From NCBI GenBank assembly GCA_963823515.1, contig CAWGMB010000002.1:542139-606138 (forward strand): a stretch of 64,000 nt of DNA, written 5' to 3'. Source of the DNA: Miltoncostaea sp963823515 (GTDB taxonomy: Bacteria; Actinomycetota; Thermoleophilia; Miltoncostaeales; Miltoncostaeaceae). A program made the position numbers and the translations under genes. This document shows, in pieces, positions 16,879-27,888 of this stretch (the first letter of the stretch is position 1; each line of letters starts with the position of its first letter). Under the pieces are notes generated by a model. That model ran no database searches. It saw only the letters and a program-made list of their open reading frames with translations, and was not told where the DNA came from.

Positions 16879-17098
16879 GCGCGGGGGTGCTGACGATCAC
16901 GGCCGGGGGCACGCCCGGGCCGACGCAGCTGGCCGCCCTGTCGGCCGCGGCGACTGCGCTGATCGAGGCGGAGCGCGCCGCGACCGGCGACCCGCGCCCG
17001 GCCGCCTACCGCTCGCGCTGGCGCCGGGCCGCGCTGATCGAGTCGAGCGTGGTGCCCGCCGACCTGAAGGACGACCGAACCGCCTGGGGGGTCCACTA

Positions 17099-17099
<1 letters not shown>
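16875..17099 (+). CDS. acyl-CoA carboxylase epsilon-like small subunit
   Basis: 74 residues. Its size and its place between the beta and alpha subunits match the epsilon subunit of actinobacterial acyl-CoA carboxylases, which stabilises the alpha-beta complex. A short strand (VLTITAGGTPGPTQLAALSA) is followed by a helix and a Trp/Arg motif (YRSRWRRAALIES), as in AccE/PccE proteins. GTG 16875 overlaps the pccB stop (GTGA) and the stop overlaps the next GTG by one base. The assignment rests on context and weak sequence similarity. Confidence 0.65.
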
Positions 17100-18876
<1,777 letters not shown>

Positions 18877-18880
<4 letters not shown>

Positions 18881-21800
18881 TCGGCCTGACGGCTGCGCGG
18901 GTGGTGAGCCCAGGCGAACCTTGCGCCCGCGGCGCCGGCCAACGGGGTCTCCGGTTCCGCGGCGCGGTTCGCCTTGCGTACCCAGGTCGGCCGGTTCGGG
19001 GGCGGCTGCGAACGGGCGGCCCGGCCAGCGCCGCGGGCGACCGCGAGCAGACCGACACAGAGACCGAGCAGGATCCAGAGGATCCGCTGGTACTGCCCGG
19101 AGATGAAGAAGTCGGCCACGAGGAGGCCCGAAGTGCCGGCCACCAGCGTCCGGCTGAGCAGCTCCATCTTCTCGTCCCCCGCCCGTTTGAACAGCAGCGC
19201 GGCGCGCACGGCTGCCGCGAGGCACACGAGGACGAACCCGATGAAGAGAGACAGCCCGACGGTTCCGATCTCGACCAGGATGTGGAGGTAGGTGTTATGG
19301 GCCACCTTGGGCGTGTCGGTGAAGAAGTCGCCGCGCCGGACGAGGCCTGGTTGAGCCAGGTACCGTGGGGTCGCCGCCGTGTAGGTGCCGACGCCCGATC
19401 CCTTGGTGGGGTGGTCGCGGTAGGCGCGCAGGCCGACGCGCCATATGTCGGTGCGACCCGTACCCCCGCTCTTGCCGAAGCTCTCACCCTCCGTGATCGT
19501 CGCGATGCGGGCCTGGGTGGCGGGCGAGGCGGCGACGTTGAGGTAGCCCACGAGCAAGATCGCCACGGCGACGCTGCCCGTCAGCACGCGCACCCGCCAC
19601 CGCCCGCCGAACACGGTCCAGACGATCAGCGCGGTGCCGATGGCGATGATCCCTCCACGCGAGCCGGAGAGCACGATGCCGAGGGCGCAGATCATCGCTG
19701 CAGCGCCGAAGCCGAACCGGCGCAGCGGCGTGTCTGCGGTCGCGGCGAGCGCGCCTGCGATCAGCAGAGCGGGTACGCAGAACGCCGCGAACTCGTTCGC
19801 GTCGGCGAGCGTGCCGACGAGGCGACCCTCGATCCTGTTGCCGGTGCCCAGCCCGACTAGGGTCGAAAGGGCCGCGCTTAGACAGAAGGCCCCGCAGATC
19901 AGGATTGCCGACCGGCGATCACGCGTGGCTGTGAAGACGATCCCCACGAGGAGGAAGCCGAGGAAGTAGCGCTGGATCGCCTCGACCGACAGGCCCACGT
20001 CGATCGACCAGAGCGTCGAGGCGATGCACCAGCCGAGGAAGGCGACGGCGATGGTGAGGAGCAGCGGGTTGTTGGTCGCGAAGCCCGGGTAGCGCCACCG
20101 GGTCGATGGATACCGCAGCGCCACGATCCACGTGGCGAGCAGGATGATACCGGCACCCTTCGAGATCACTGACTCGCCGCCGCCGATCAACAGGGCCAGG
20201 GGCTGGATGATGACGAAGGCGAGGACGCCGATGGTCAGATCGGAGAGCAGCAGGGCCATCAGCGCCAGCCCGGTCATGGCCCCGACGGCGATCAACGGCG
20301 ACCGTCCGACCGCCAGCCCGACCACGATGGCGCCGATCGCGGCGCCCGACGCCAGTCGCGCGTTCGGGCCGCCCATCTTCGCCCCCCATCCCGAGATGAG
20401 CGGCGCCGAGCGGGCGCGCAGCACGGACAGGCGGTTGACCAGGCGCAGCGTGTGGGCCGGGACCTCGCCGGTCACGACGAGGACGACGACCGCAACGGCG
20501 ATACCCACGGGGAAGGCCGCGGCGAGCCGAACCAGACCGGGCCCGGGAAGCGCCAGGATCGCCCAACAGACCGCTCCGCCTGCTGCAGCGGCGATGCAGG
20601 CACGGACGATGGTTGCGATGAGGGCACCGCGTTCCATGGGGAACAGGCGGGCCACGACGATGTAGTGGCCCGCCACGAAGACGAAGATCGCGGCGTCGGT
20701 GCCGATCGCGGCTCCCAGCAGACCGATGGTCGGAATCAGGATCAGGTCGAGGATCAGGTTGACGGTGAACGCGCCGAGGGCGATCCATTTGCGTATCGCG
20801 GCCACGCCGACGTAGTCGAGGGCCCGTGAGAGGAGAGGGGCCAGGCCGATGAGGATCACGTAGGGCAGGAGCACCCGAAGCACGGTCGCGCTGCGCGCGA
20901 ACTCCGCGCCGAGCAGTGTCACGATGAGGTCGTCGGCCGCCACCGCCGTGATGACCCCGAGGACGAGGTAGAAGACCAGCGAGACCCGCAGCGCCTTGGT
21001 CAGGAGCGCCGCCCCCGTTTCCCTGTCGACCGCGGCGATGCGAGGGGCGACCGACGACGCGAGACTCAAGCCGAGGAGCCCCAGGATGGTCGCGACGCGC
21101 CACGGGGCGTCGTAGAGCCCCACGGCGTTCGTATCGATGAAGGCCCCCAGGAGCACGAGGTCGACCCGCTCGAAGAGCAGCCACGCGACGCCCGCGAGCC
21201 AGATGTGGTTCCCGTAGCGCAGGATGGTCGACGTGGAGACGTCCACCTCGCTCATGGAGTCGCGCCACCGTAGGTGGGTTCGCATGAGGTAGAGCCCGAG
21301 GCCGACCGCCGCGGCGTAGCCCAGCGCGTTGCCGAGGAGTGCTGCGACCACGCCGAAACCGAGCAGCAACACGGTCAGCACCGCAAGGAATTCGACGGCC
21401 GCCTTCACGATGGCCATGAGAGCGAGCGTCTCCCCCTGCTGCACGCCCTCGTACACGCCGCTCACCCATGAGAAGCCGGCACTGAAGAACAGGGCGATCG
21501 CCGCCGCCCGCACGGCCCCCTCGAGCCCGCCCTCGCCGAACGCAGAAGCGAGCGGCCCGGCGAGGGCGAAGAGCGCGCCGAAGATCACGCAGGCGGTGAC
21601 GACCCTCAGCTTCAGGCCCTTCATGAGCACCGTGGAGATGCCGCGGCCGCTGTTGTAGCCCTCGGCGACGAACCGGGAGGTCGCCGAGTTGACGCCGAGC
21701 GAGGCGAACAGCGCGGCCAGGGTGGCGATCGTCAGGGCGAGCGCATAGTCCCCGTAGCCGTCGAGGCCCAGCAGTCGGGCGAGGATGATCGTCAGGATCC

Positions 21801-21927
21801 CCGTCGAGAGCGCCCCCACGACCCGCGATGAGAGGATCAGGGCCGTTTGGCCGGCCACGCTGGTGGTCCGACGCTGGCCGTCGATGTCGGTGGCCTGCGC
21901 GGAGGGGACGGACGCTCCGCTAGTCAC
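18877..21927 (-). CDS. polysaccharide flippase (Wzx-like) fused to O-antigen ligase/polymerase (Wzy/WaaL-like)
   Basis: 1016 residues in one open frame. Residues about 25-480 form a multi-span polysaccharide transporter domain of the Wzx/MATE-like type (ILARLLGLDGYGDYALALTI, LGVNSATSRFVAEGYNSGRG). After a basic linker (about 500-530), residues 545-960 have many further membrane spans and the hallmarks of the Wzy_C/O-antigen ligase family: GTLADANEFAAF, LSGSRGG, GSGVGTYTAATPRYLAQ and AHNTYLHILVEIGTVG. These functions, moving lipid-linked repeat units across the membrane and then joining or attaching them, are normally separate proteins. The tail (about 970-1016) is basic and soluble. Start is GTG 21927. 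Last gene of the minus-strand operon beginning at 25615. Confidence 0.85.
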
Positions 21928-21957
21928 GGGCCTAGTCCCCCGACGGCGTCCGGGTGG

Positions 21958-23580
21958 TCACCGCGCCCGCGACGTCTGCTTGCCCTGCCGGGGCTCCGCG
22001 CCCGGGTCGCGTGTAGTACGCCGGGCCGCCGGCCTTGTGGCCCCGGTGCGCGTGCGCGGACCGGCCGGGGGCACGGCCTCGCGAGAACGACTCCGCCGCC
22101 CCCAGCCCACCAGGCAGAGACCGCGCGGGACGATCTCGTACCGCATCAGCAGGTCGGAGAGCCGCCCGAGGGCCGCGAGCTCGGTCTCGCCGCGCTCGAC
22201 GACCACGATGACGTCGTTGACCGTGGTGGCGATCGGCAGGGCGTCTCCCACGGTGCCGAGCGGCGCGGCATCGAAAACCACGAAGTCGGCCCAGGTCGCC
22301 GTTGAGTCGAGTAGCTGACCGATGATCGCCGACGAGATGGCGACGACCGCCGCCGCCGAGTCGGTGTCGGAGCCGCAGAGCACCTTGAGCGTGCCGCGCA
22401 CGGTCGGCACGTCGATCATCGCGTCCTCGAGCCGGACGCGGCCGAGCATCACCGAGCCCGTTCCGTGCTCCGGCGTGAGGCCGAGGGCGTCGGCGATGGA
22501 CGGCTGGCGTAGATCGGCGTCCACGAGCAACACCCGCAGGCCGGCATCCGCAAGGGTCCGTGCCGTCTCGATCGCCGTCACCGTGCGGCTCTCACCATCT
22601 CCGGCGCTCGTGAACAGCAGCGACGACAGACGGTGCGGGTCGCGGCGCAGGACCGCGATCGACTGTGCGAGGTCGCGATACGAGTCGGCTGTTGAGGAGG
22701 CCGCGCCCGCTCGGGCCTTCGGCACACGGGCGAGTATGGGCAGATTGAACCGCTCGGTGAGCTGGCCCTCGGTGCGCACGCGGCTACTGGCCGTGTCCAC
22801 CGCGACCGCGCCGCCGAATGCGACGATCGCGCCGACGACCAGTGCGATCGCGATGACGAGCCTCAGTCCCGGCGACGACGGCGCGTCGGGTGCCGTAGCC
22901 TGCCCTCCGAGTTGCACGGAGGGGTCATTTGCGCCGCGCAGGGCCTGGAGCTGGGCGAGGCGCTCGTTGAGCTGGCTGCGGGCAGCCGCTGGGAGATCGA
23001 CCCCGTTGGCCAGCTGGCCGCTCACGGAATCGATCTGGTTCTCGACCTGCTCGCGGAACTGGGCCGAGCGCACGGCGACCGTGCCGTTCGCGAAGGCGTT
23101 CGCGACCGCGGCGGCGGACTCCGGGTTGTCGCCGGTGGCGGACACCGACACGAGGAAGCTGCCCCCGATGGGGCTGACGACGACCTTGGAGAGCAGCGCC
23201 TGCGGGCTGCCCGAGACGCCCTCGGCGTCCGCCGCCACCCGCGCGACCGGGATCGTCTTGACGAGCCGGGCGAGCGTCTCGACGTCACGTCCGGGGACGC
23301 TGGTCTCCCGGATCACGCTGATGCCGTCGAAGCGCGTGTCGTTGCTCGATACCGGCGAAACGCTGAGCAGCGCCTCGGCATCGTAGCTCTTGGACGACAG
23401 GGTGACCGCAAGGATGGCCGCGCCGACGACGAAAGCGATCAGCACCAGCATCAGGCGCCACTGGTCGCGCGCGATGGCGATGTATCGCCTGAGGCCACCT
23501 CCGCTTTCGGGGTCGCGGACCCAGCCGCGCTCGAAGCCACCGGAGGCCGATCCCTGCGGGTTCACTCCGTTTGAGGTCAT
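21958..23580 (-). CDS. Wzz-like chain-length determinant fused to BY-kinase-like domain, degenerate Walker A
   Basis: 540 residues. Wzz part: first membrane segment (WRLMLVLIAFVVGAAILAVT, about 40-60), a periplasmic coiled region, and a second membrane segment (LRLVIAIALVVGAIVAFGG). The cytoplasmic half is a BY-kinase/CpsD-like P-loop domain with VLLVDADLRQPSIADALGL (Walker A') and FVVFDAAPLGTVGDA (Walker B). The P-loop reads SAGDGESRT where active kinases have GEGKS/T, so the ATP-contacting Lys is Arg. The C-terminal tail is Arg/Pro-rich and has no Tyr cluster. It probably sets polymer length with no, or altered, kinase activity. ATG 23580 overlaps the upstream stop (ATGA). Confidence 0.85.
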   Translation of the reverse strand: MTSNGVNPQGSASGGFERGWVRDPESGGGLRRYIAIARDQWRLMLVLIAFVVGAAILAVTLSSKSYDAEALLSVSPVSSNDTRFDGISVIRETSVPGRDVETLARLVKTIPVARVAADAEGVSGSPQALLSKVVVSPIGGSFLVSVSATGDNPESAAAVANAFANGTVAVRSAQFREQVENQIDSVSGQLANGVDLPAAARSQLNERLAQLQALRGANDPSVQLGGQATAPDAPSSPGLRLVIAIALVVGAIVAFGGAVAVDTASSRVRTEGQLTERFNLPILARVPKARAGAASSTADSYRDLAQSIAVLRRDPHRLSSLLFTSAGDGESRTVTAIETARTLADAGLRVLLVDADLRQPSIADALGLTPEHGTGSVMLGRVRLEDAMIDVPTVRGTLKVLCGSDTDSAAAVVAISSAIIGQLLDSTATWADFVVFDAAPLGTVGDALPIATTVNDVIVVVERGETELAALGRLSDLLMRYEIVPRGLCLVGWGRRSRSREAVPPAGPRTRTGATRPAARRTTRDPGAEPRQGKQTSRAR

Positions 23581-24833
23581 TCGGCGGACTCTACTCCCTG
23601 CTTGAGCTGATCCCCGACGACAGCCGATCCCCACGTGGCCCGGCCCGTGCCACCCGTCTCGTCCTCCTTCACGGCCCGGTGCCGCCTCGTCCCGGAGCCG
23701 GAGCCTCGGGCGACGAGCCGGCCGACGCGCCGGCCGACAAGGGCCACCGGCTCGAGCACCGGGCGCAGCGGACTGTCGGCGAGCGCGACGCGCGCGGCCT
23801 CCGCGCGGTGGGCCGCGCGCCCCGGCAGGGAACCGGGGAACAGCGACATCGAGGCGTACTCCTCGACACCGGTCGCCCAGGAGAGCTTGTAGGGCTCATC
23901 GTGCCCGGCGAAGTCGAAGCACCGGACGCGCTCGTCGAACGCGCGCCTGATCAGGGCGTGGAGCAATAGCATCCCGGGCGAGAGGCGTCTGAGGCCGTCG
24001 TCATAGCCCATCTTCAGGGCGTGGTGGACGCCGAAGGCCTCGACGCTGAGACAGAATGCGATCGGTCGGCCGTCGATCCGCAGGAAGCTGAGCCTCAGCC
24101 ATCCCTCGTCCGCCGCCCACCCGGCGAGGGCTGTGTAGTAGCGGCGCGTCAGCGGGCTTATTGCGATCGCGGTGCCCCGCTCGGCCTTCCAGCCGGAGGC
24201 CTCGACGGCAAAGCCCTCGTCGAGGAGATCGTCGAGGGAAGCCCGATCGAGGTCGCTGAGCACATCGACCGTGAAGTCGCCCGACTCGGCGGCACGCCGC
24301 CCGCAACGATTGACGTTGTGGCGAAGGTTGCGGGAGCGGGAGGCCCAGTACGCCTCCCAACCCACCTCGGTTTCGACGACCGGGCTCCGCATGGTGACTC
24401 GGGTGACGACGCGATGACCGGCCGACACCGCGGCGGCCTCGAGCGCACGTCGAGACGCCCCGTCGCAGAGGTGTCGCAGGTTGACGCGGTGCGCGCCCTC
24501 CTGCAGCACAGCCCGGGCGACGGCACTCGCGGCCTCGGGGTCACGGGCGACGATCCCCTCCGCCGGGGTCTCGAAGTTCCCCGGCGTCTCGAGTCGTCTC
24601 CCGCGCCGGGTGACGGCCATGGCGCCGACCAGCACGCCGCCGCTGCGCGCCGTCACCAGCTCCGGCTCGGCCCCGGCACCGAAGGAGGTCATCCATACGC
24701 GCAAGTACCCCGGCCACATGAACGGCGAGGCCCGGGTGACACGGGCGAGAGCGTCCCACTCCTGCTCGAGAGCAGGAGTGAGCGGCTGGAGCGACGTCAC
24801 GACATCGTCGAGCGGACCGACCCCGCCGAGCAT
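23577..24833 (-). CDS. GNAT-fold acyltransferase, FemAB/CelD-like
   Basis: 418 residues in the Acetyltransf_6/FemAB-like group. There is an N-terminal half-domain (about 20-180), then SRNLRHNVNRCGRRAAESG, a region typical of this family. The second GNAT half contains GWLRLSFLRIDGRPIAFCLS, KMGYDDGLRRLSPGMLLLHA and CFDFAGHDEPYKLSWATGVE. Family members in polysaccharide loci transfer acyl or amino-acyl groups to sugars or lipid carriers. ATG 24833 lies 15 bp after the upstream gene stop, and the end overlaps the next gene by 4 bp. The substrate is unknown. Confidence 0.75.
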   Translation of the reverse strand: MLGGVGPLDDVVTSLQPLTPALEQEWDALARVTRASPFMWPGYLRVWMTSFGAGAEPELVTARSGGVLVGAMAVTRRGRRLETPGNFETPAEGIVARDPEAASAVARAVLQEGAHRVNLRHLCDGASRRALEAAAVSAGHRVVTRVTMRSPVVETEVGWEAYWASRSRNLRHNVNRCGRRAAESGDFTVDVLSDLDRASLDDLLDEGFAVEASGWKAERGTAIAISPLTRRYYTALAGWAADEGWLRLSFLRIDGRPIAFCLSVEAFGVHHALKMGYDDGLRRLSPGMLLLHALIRRAFDERVRCFDFAGHDEPYKLSWATGVEEYASMSLFPGSLPGRAAHRAEAARVALADSPLRPVLEPVALVGRRVGRLVARGSGSGTRRHRAVKEDETGGTGRATWGSAVVGDQLKQGVESAE

Positions 24834-24847
24834 CGGGGGACGCACTC

Positions 24848-25615
24848 TCAGGACGGCGGCGGGGTCGGGCGGAACGACGTGGGTGGCCGGCGCACGAGCG
24901 GCCGGGTGCGGCGGTGCCCGGTCCAGGAGCTGCGCGCTGCGCCGGTCGAATGTTCGCGGACGAACTCGAAGCCGGGGACCGCGATCGTCACGATGGAGCA
25001 CACCGGCCGAGCGCCGTAGCGGGTCGCCGCCCGGCGCGAGGCGGTGTTGAGGTGGTCGATCACCGACACGACCCGGCGCACTCCGCCGGCCCGCAGGTCG
25101 TCCAGGGCGTGCACCGCAAGCGCCGGAGCGATGCCGCGGCCGCGGTGGGTGGGTCGCACGAACGAGTCATACCCCCACCTCTCGTCATCTGCCAGCGCGA
25201 ACTGAATGCCGCCTTCGCGCCAACTTCCGGCCCGGTACCAGACGTGCCCGACGGGCTGGTCTTCGTCGTGGGCCAGGTAGGCGCGGTCGCCCAGCTCCAA
25301 CCGCTCGCGTATCTCGTCGTCGGGAGCCTGACGGATGGCCGCGAGCTCCACCGCGTCGCCGAGGCCTGCGCGGCGCGCGCTCGGCCAGGGCGGTAGCGAT
25401 GAATCCCCCACCGTCAGGCGCTCGTGCACCGAGTACCACTCGACCTGGATCAGCCGGCGCGGGAGCCGCCCCGCCATCGCTACCAGGACACCGGCGAGAC
25501 CGCGAGTCCGGTACGCGCCGACCGCGGTCCCGGCCCGCCGTCGCAGCCCGTCGATGTTGGTGCCGACCGTGCCCGTGACGACGGCGGCGTGGGCGATGAG
25601 CGTGGGGGGCGGCAT
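24848..25615 (-). CDS. GNAT family N-acetyltransferase
   Basis: 255 residues. An N-terminal extension with a basic hydrophobic segment (LAGVLVAMAGRLPRRLIQVEWY) precedes a GNAT domain (about 80-220). The acetyl-CoA pyrophosphate loop is VRPTHRGRGIAPALAVHA (R/Q-x-x-G-x-G/A), followed by SVIDHLNTASRRAATRYGARPV. The tail is Pro/Arg-rich. First gene of the four-gene operon 25615-18877, so probably a sugar or surface-polymer acetyltransferase; the specific target is not evident. Confidence 0.8.
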   Translation of the reverse strand: MPPPTLIAHAAVVTGTVGTNIDGLRRRAGTAVGAYRTRGLAGVLVAMAGRLPRRLIQVEWYSVHERLTVGDSSLPPWPSARRAGLGDAVELAAIRQAPDDEIRERLELGDRAYLAHDEDQPVGHVWYRAGSWREGGIQFALADDERWGYDSFVRPTHRGRGIAPALAVHALDDLRAGGVRRVVSVIDHLNTASRRAATRYGARPVCSIVTIAVPGFEFVREHSTGAARSSWTGHRRTRPLVRRPPTSFRPTPPPS

Positions 25616-25718
25616 CGGCCTTCATCATTGCCGACCGCCGAACCCCGCGGAACTGCCGAAGGTCCAGTTGGATTCGCCGACCGGGGGGCGCCGCCCCATG
25701 CGGCATACGGACACCGGG

Positions 25719-25724
25719 TAGGAT
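25719..25724 (+). promoter_or_regulatory. possible -10 of sucCD
   Basis: TAGGAT about 83 bp upstream of the sucC start, in the spacer between sucC and the divergent GNAT operon. Confidence 0.3.
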
Positions 25725-25806
25725 GACCGTCGGCCGCGAGGCCACGGGGCGCGAGCCCCTCCGAAGGCCCGATATCGGGCACGTCAGTCGGCAACGAGGG
25801 AGCCGC

Positions 25807-26955
25807 GTGGATCTTCTCGAATACCAGGGCAAGAGCTTGCTGGGCAACCATGGGGTCAGCATCCCCCGCGGACAGGTGGCGGATACGCCCGAGGCGGCCG
25901 GCGCGGCCGCCGAGGCGATCGGTGGACGGGTGGTGGTCAAGGCGCAGGTGCAGATCGGCGGCCGGGGCAAGGCGGGGGGGATCAAGCTCGCCGAGTCGCC
26001 CGACGAAGCGGCTGAACACGCCGGCCGGATCCTCGGCATGGACATCCGCGGCCACGTGGTGCGGAGTGTCTGGATCGAGGAGGCCTCGGCGATCAAGCGC
26101 GAGTACTACGCCTCGGTCACCTTCGACCGCGCCGCACGGCGCCCGTTGGTGATGCTCTCGGCCGTTGGCGGGATGGACATCGAGGAGGTCGCCACGTCGA
26201 GCCCCGGCGCACTCGTGCGACGCCACATCGATCCGCTGATCGGCTTCCAGGCGCACGACGCCCGCTGGCTGACGTATCGGGCGAAGATCGACGAGGAGGC
26301 GATCAAGGGTGTCGTCTCGGTGCTCGGAACGCTCTACGAGGCCTTCGTCTCGCTCGACGCCATGCTCGTCGAGATCAACCCCCTCGTACTCACCGAGGAC
26401 GGACGGATCGTCGCCCTCGACGCCAAGGTGACCATCGACGGCAACGCCGTCCACCGGCACTCCGAGTTCTCCGAGATCGGCGATGTCGCCCCCGAGGATC
26501 CGCAGGAGCGGATGGCGCAGGAGCGCGGCGTCACCTACGTCAAGCTCGACGGCGACATCGGCATTCTCGGCAACGGCGCCGGGCTCGTCATGAGCACGCT
26601 GGACGTCGTCGCTCTTGCCGGCGGTCGCCCGGCGAACTTCCTCGACGCGGGCGGCGGCTCGAAGGCCGACGAGGTCGTCACCGCGCTGGAGGTGCTGCTC
26701 AGCGACGAGAAGGTCAAGGTGCTCCTGATCAACATCTTCGGGGGCATCACTCGCTGCGACGAGGTGGCTGAGGGACTCCTGACCGCTTTCGAGCAGTTGG
26801 GGGCGACGCTGCCCACCGTCGTGCGACTCGACGGCACCAACGAGGTGGAGGGCCGGGCGATCATCGCCGAGCGGGCCCCCGACAACATCGTGGTCGAGAC
26901 GACGATGCTCTCGGCCGCGCGACGAGCCGTCGAACTGGCGAAGGAGATCGCATGA
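25807..26955 (+). CDS. sucC: succinyl-CoA synthetase (ADP-forming) beta subunit
   Basis: 382 residues. The ATP-grasp domain (1-230) starts DLLEYQGKSLLGNHGVSIPR with VVVKAQVQIGGRGKAGGIKL (nucleotide loop) and LVEINPLVLTEDG (Mg ligands). The CoA-ligase-like domain includes GNGAGLVMSTLDVV, NFLDAGGG and LLINIFGGITRCDEVA. With SucD it makes ATP (or GTP) from succinyl-CoA in the TCA cycle. GTG 25807 is preceded by GAGGGAG; the open frame to 25723 is not used. It overlaps sucD by ATGA. Confidence 0.95.
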   Translation: MDLLEYQGKSLLGNHGVSIPRGQVADTPEAAGAAAEAIGGRVVVKAQVQIGGRGKAGGIKLAESPDEAAEHAGRILGMDIRGHVVRSVWIEEASAIKREYYASVTFDRAARRPLVMLSAVGGMDIEEVATSSPGALVRRHIDPLIGFQAHDARWLTYRAKIDEEAIKGVVSVLGTLYEAFVSLDAMLVEINPLVLTEDGRIVALDAKVTIDGNAVHRHSEFSEIGDVAPEDPQERMAQERGVTYVKLDGDIGILGNGAGLVMSTLDVVALAGGRPANFLDAGGGSKADEVVTALEVLLSDEKVKVLLINIFGGITRCDEVAEGLLTAFEQLGATLPTVVRLDGTNEVEGRAIIAERAPDNIVVETTMLSAARRAVELAKEIA

Positions 26956-27824
26956 GCATCCTCGTCGACGGATCGACCAGGCTGGTGGTCCAGGGAATCA
27001 CCGGCCGGGAGGGCGCCTTCCACGCCACCCGCAACAAGGACTACGGCACGCAGGTCGTGGCCGGCGTCACGCCCGGCAAGGCCGGCCAGGACGTCGAGGG
27101 CATCCCCGTCTTCAACACGGTTGACGACGCGGCCGAGGCCACCGGCGCCAACACCGCGATGGTGTTCGTGCCGCCCCGTTTCGCGGCCGACGCCATCCTC
27201 GAGGCGATCGACAGCCCCGTCGAGGTCGTGGTCTGCATCACCGAGGGCATCCCCGCGCACGACATGCTGCGGGTCTATACCCACCTCAAGCGCGGCGACA
27301 AGACCCTCATCGGCCCCAACTGCCCGGGCGTCATCAGCCCCGGTGTGGCGAGCGTCGGCATCATGCCGACGCAGGTCTTCCAGCCCGGACGGGTCGGCCT
27401 GGTCAGCCGCAGCGGCACGCTGACCTACCAGATCTCCAAGGAGCTCGCGCTGCTGGGCATCGGCCAGAGCACCGTCGTGGGCATCGGTGGCGACCCCGTG
27501 GTGGGCAGTTCCTTCATCGACATGCTCTCCCGCTTCGAGGCCGATCCGGACACCGACCTGGTGGTCATGGTGGGCGAGATCGGCGGCAGCGAGGAGGAGG
27601 ACGCAGCCGACTACATCGCGGCTGACATGTCCACCCCGGTGGTGGGCTACGTCGCCGGTTTCCAGGCGCCCCCCGGCAAGCAGATGGGGCACGCCGGGGC
27701 CATCATCACCGGCTCCAGCGGCACCGCGCAGGCCAAGAAGGAGGCGCTCGAGGCGCGGGGCGTGCGCGTGGGCGAGAGCCCGACGGCCGTCGCCGCGCTC
27801 GTGCAGGAGGCTCTCGGCTCGTAG
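26952..27824 (+). CDS. sucD: succinyl-CoA synthetase alpha subunit
   Basis: 290 residues. N-terminal CoA-binding Rossmann domain (TRLVVQGITGREGAFHATRN), GPNCPGVISPG, SRSGTLTYQISKELALLGIG and GIGGDPVVGSSFIDML. The phosphorylated histidine is His247 in QMGHAGAIITGSSGTA. It forms the heterodimer/tetramer with SucC. The product also receives carbon from the propionyl-CoA/methylmalonyl-CoA operon at 13.7-18.9 kb. Followed by a strong terminator. Confidence 0.95.
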   Translation: MSILVDGSTRLVVQGITGREGAFHATRNKDYGTQVVAGVTPGKAGQDVEGIPVFNTVDDAAEATGANTAMVFVPPRFAADAILEAIDSPVEVVVCITEGIPAHDMLRVYTHLKRGDKTLIGPNCPGVISPGVASVGIMPTQVFQPGRVGLVSRSGTLTYQISKELALLGIGQSTVVGIGGDPVVGSSFIDMLSRFEADPDTDLVVMVGEIGGSEEEDAADYIAADMSTPVVGYVAGFQAPPGKQMGHAGAIITGSSGTAQAKKEALEARGVRVGESPTAVAALVQEALGS

Positions 27825-27837
27825 CGCATCAGCCGGC

Positions 27838-27883
27838 GCGCCGGGACGGATCGGGCGTTCACGGCCCGGATCCGTCCCGGCGC
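27838..27883. terminator. strong bidirectional terminator after sucCD
   Basis: Arms 27838-27852 and 27869-27883 pair over 15 bp (core CCGGGACGGATC with GATCCGTCCCGG). It sits between the convergent stops of sucD and the ATP-grasp gene. Confidence 0.75.
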
Positions 27884-27888
27884 CAGGC

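Noticed and set aside
25723..25806. N-terminal extension of SucC from ATG 25723
   Set aside because: The extra 28 residues match nothing in the family and overlap the likely -10 element; GTG 25807 has a good ribosome binding site and the standard family start.
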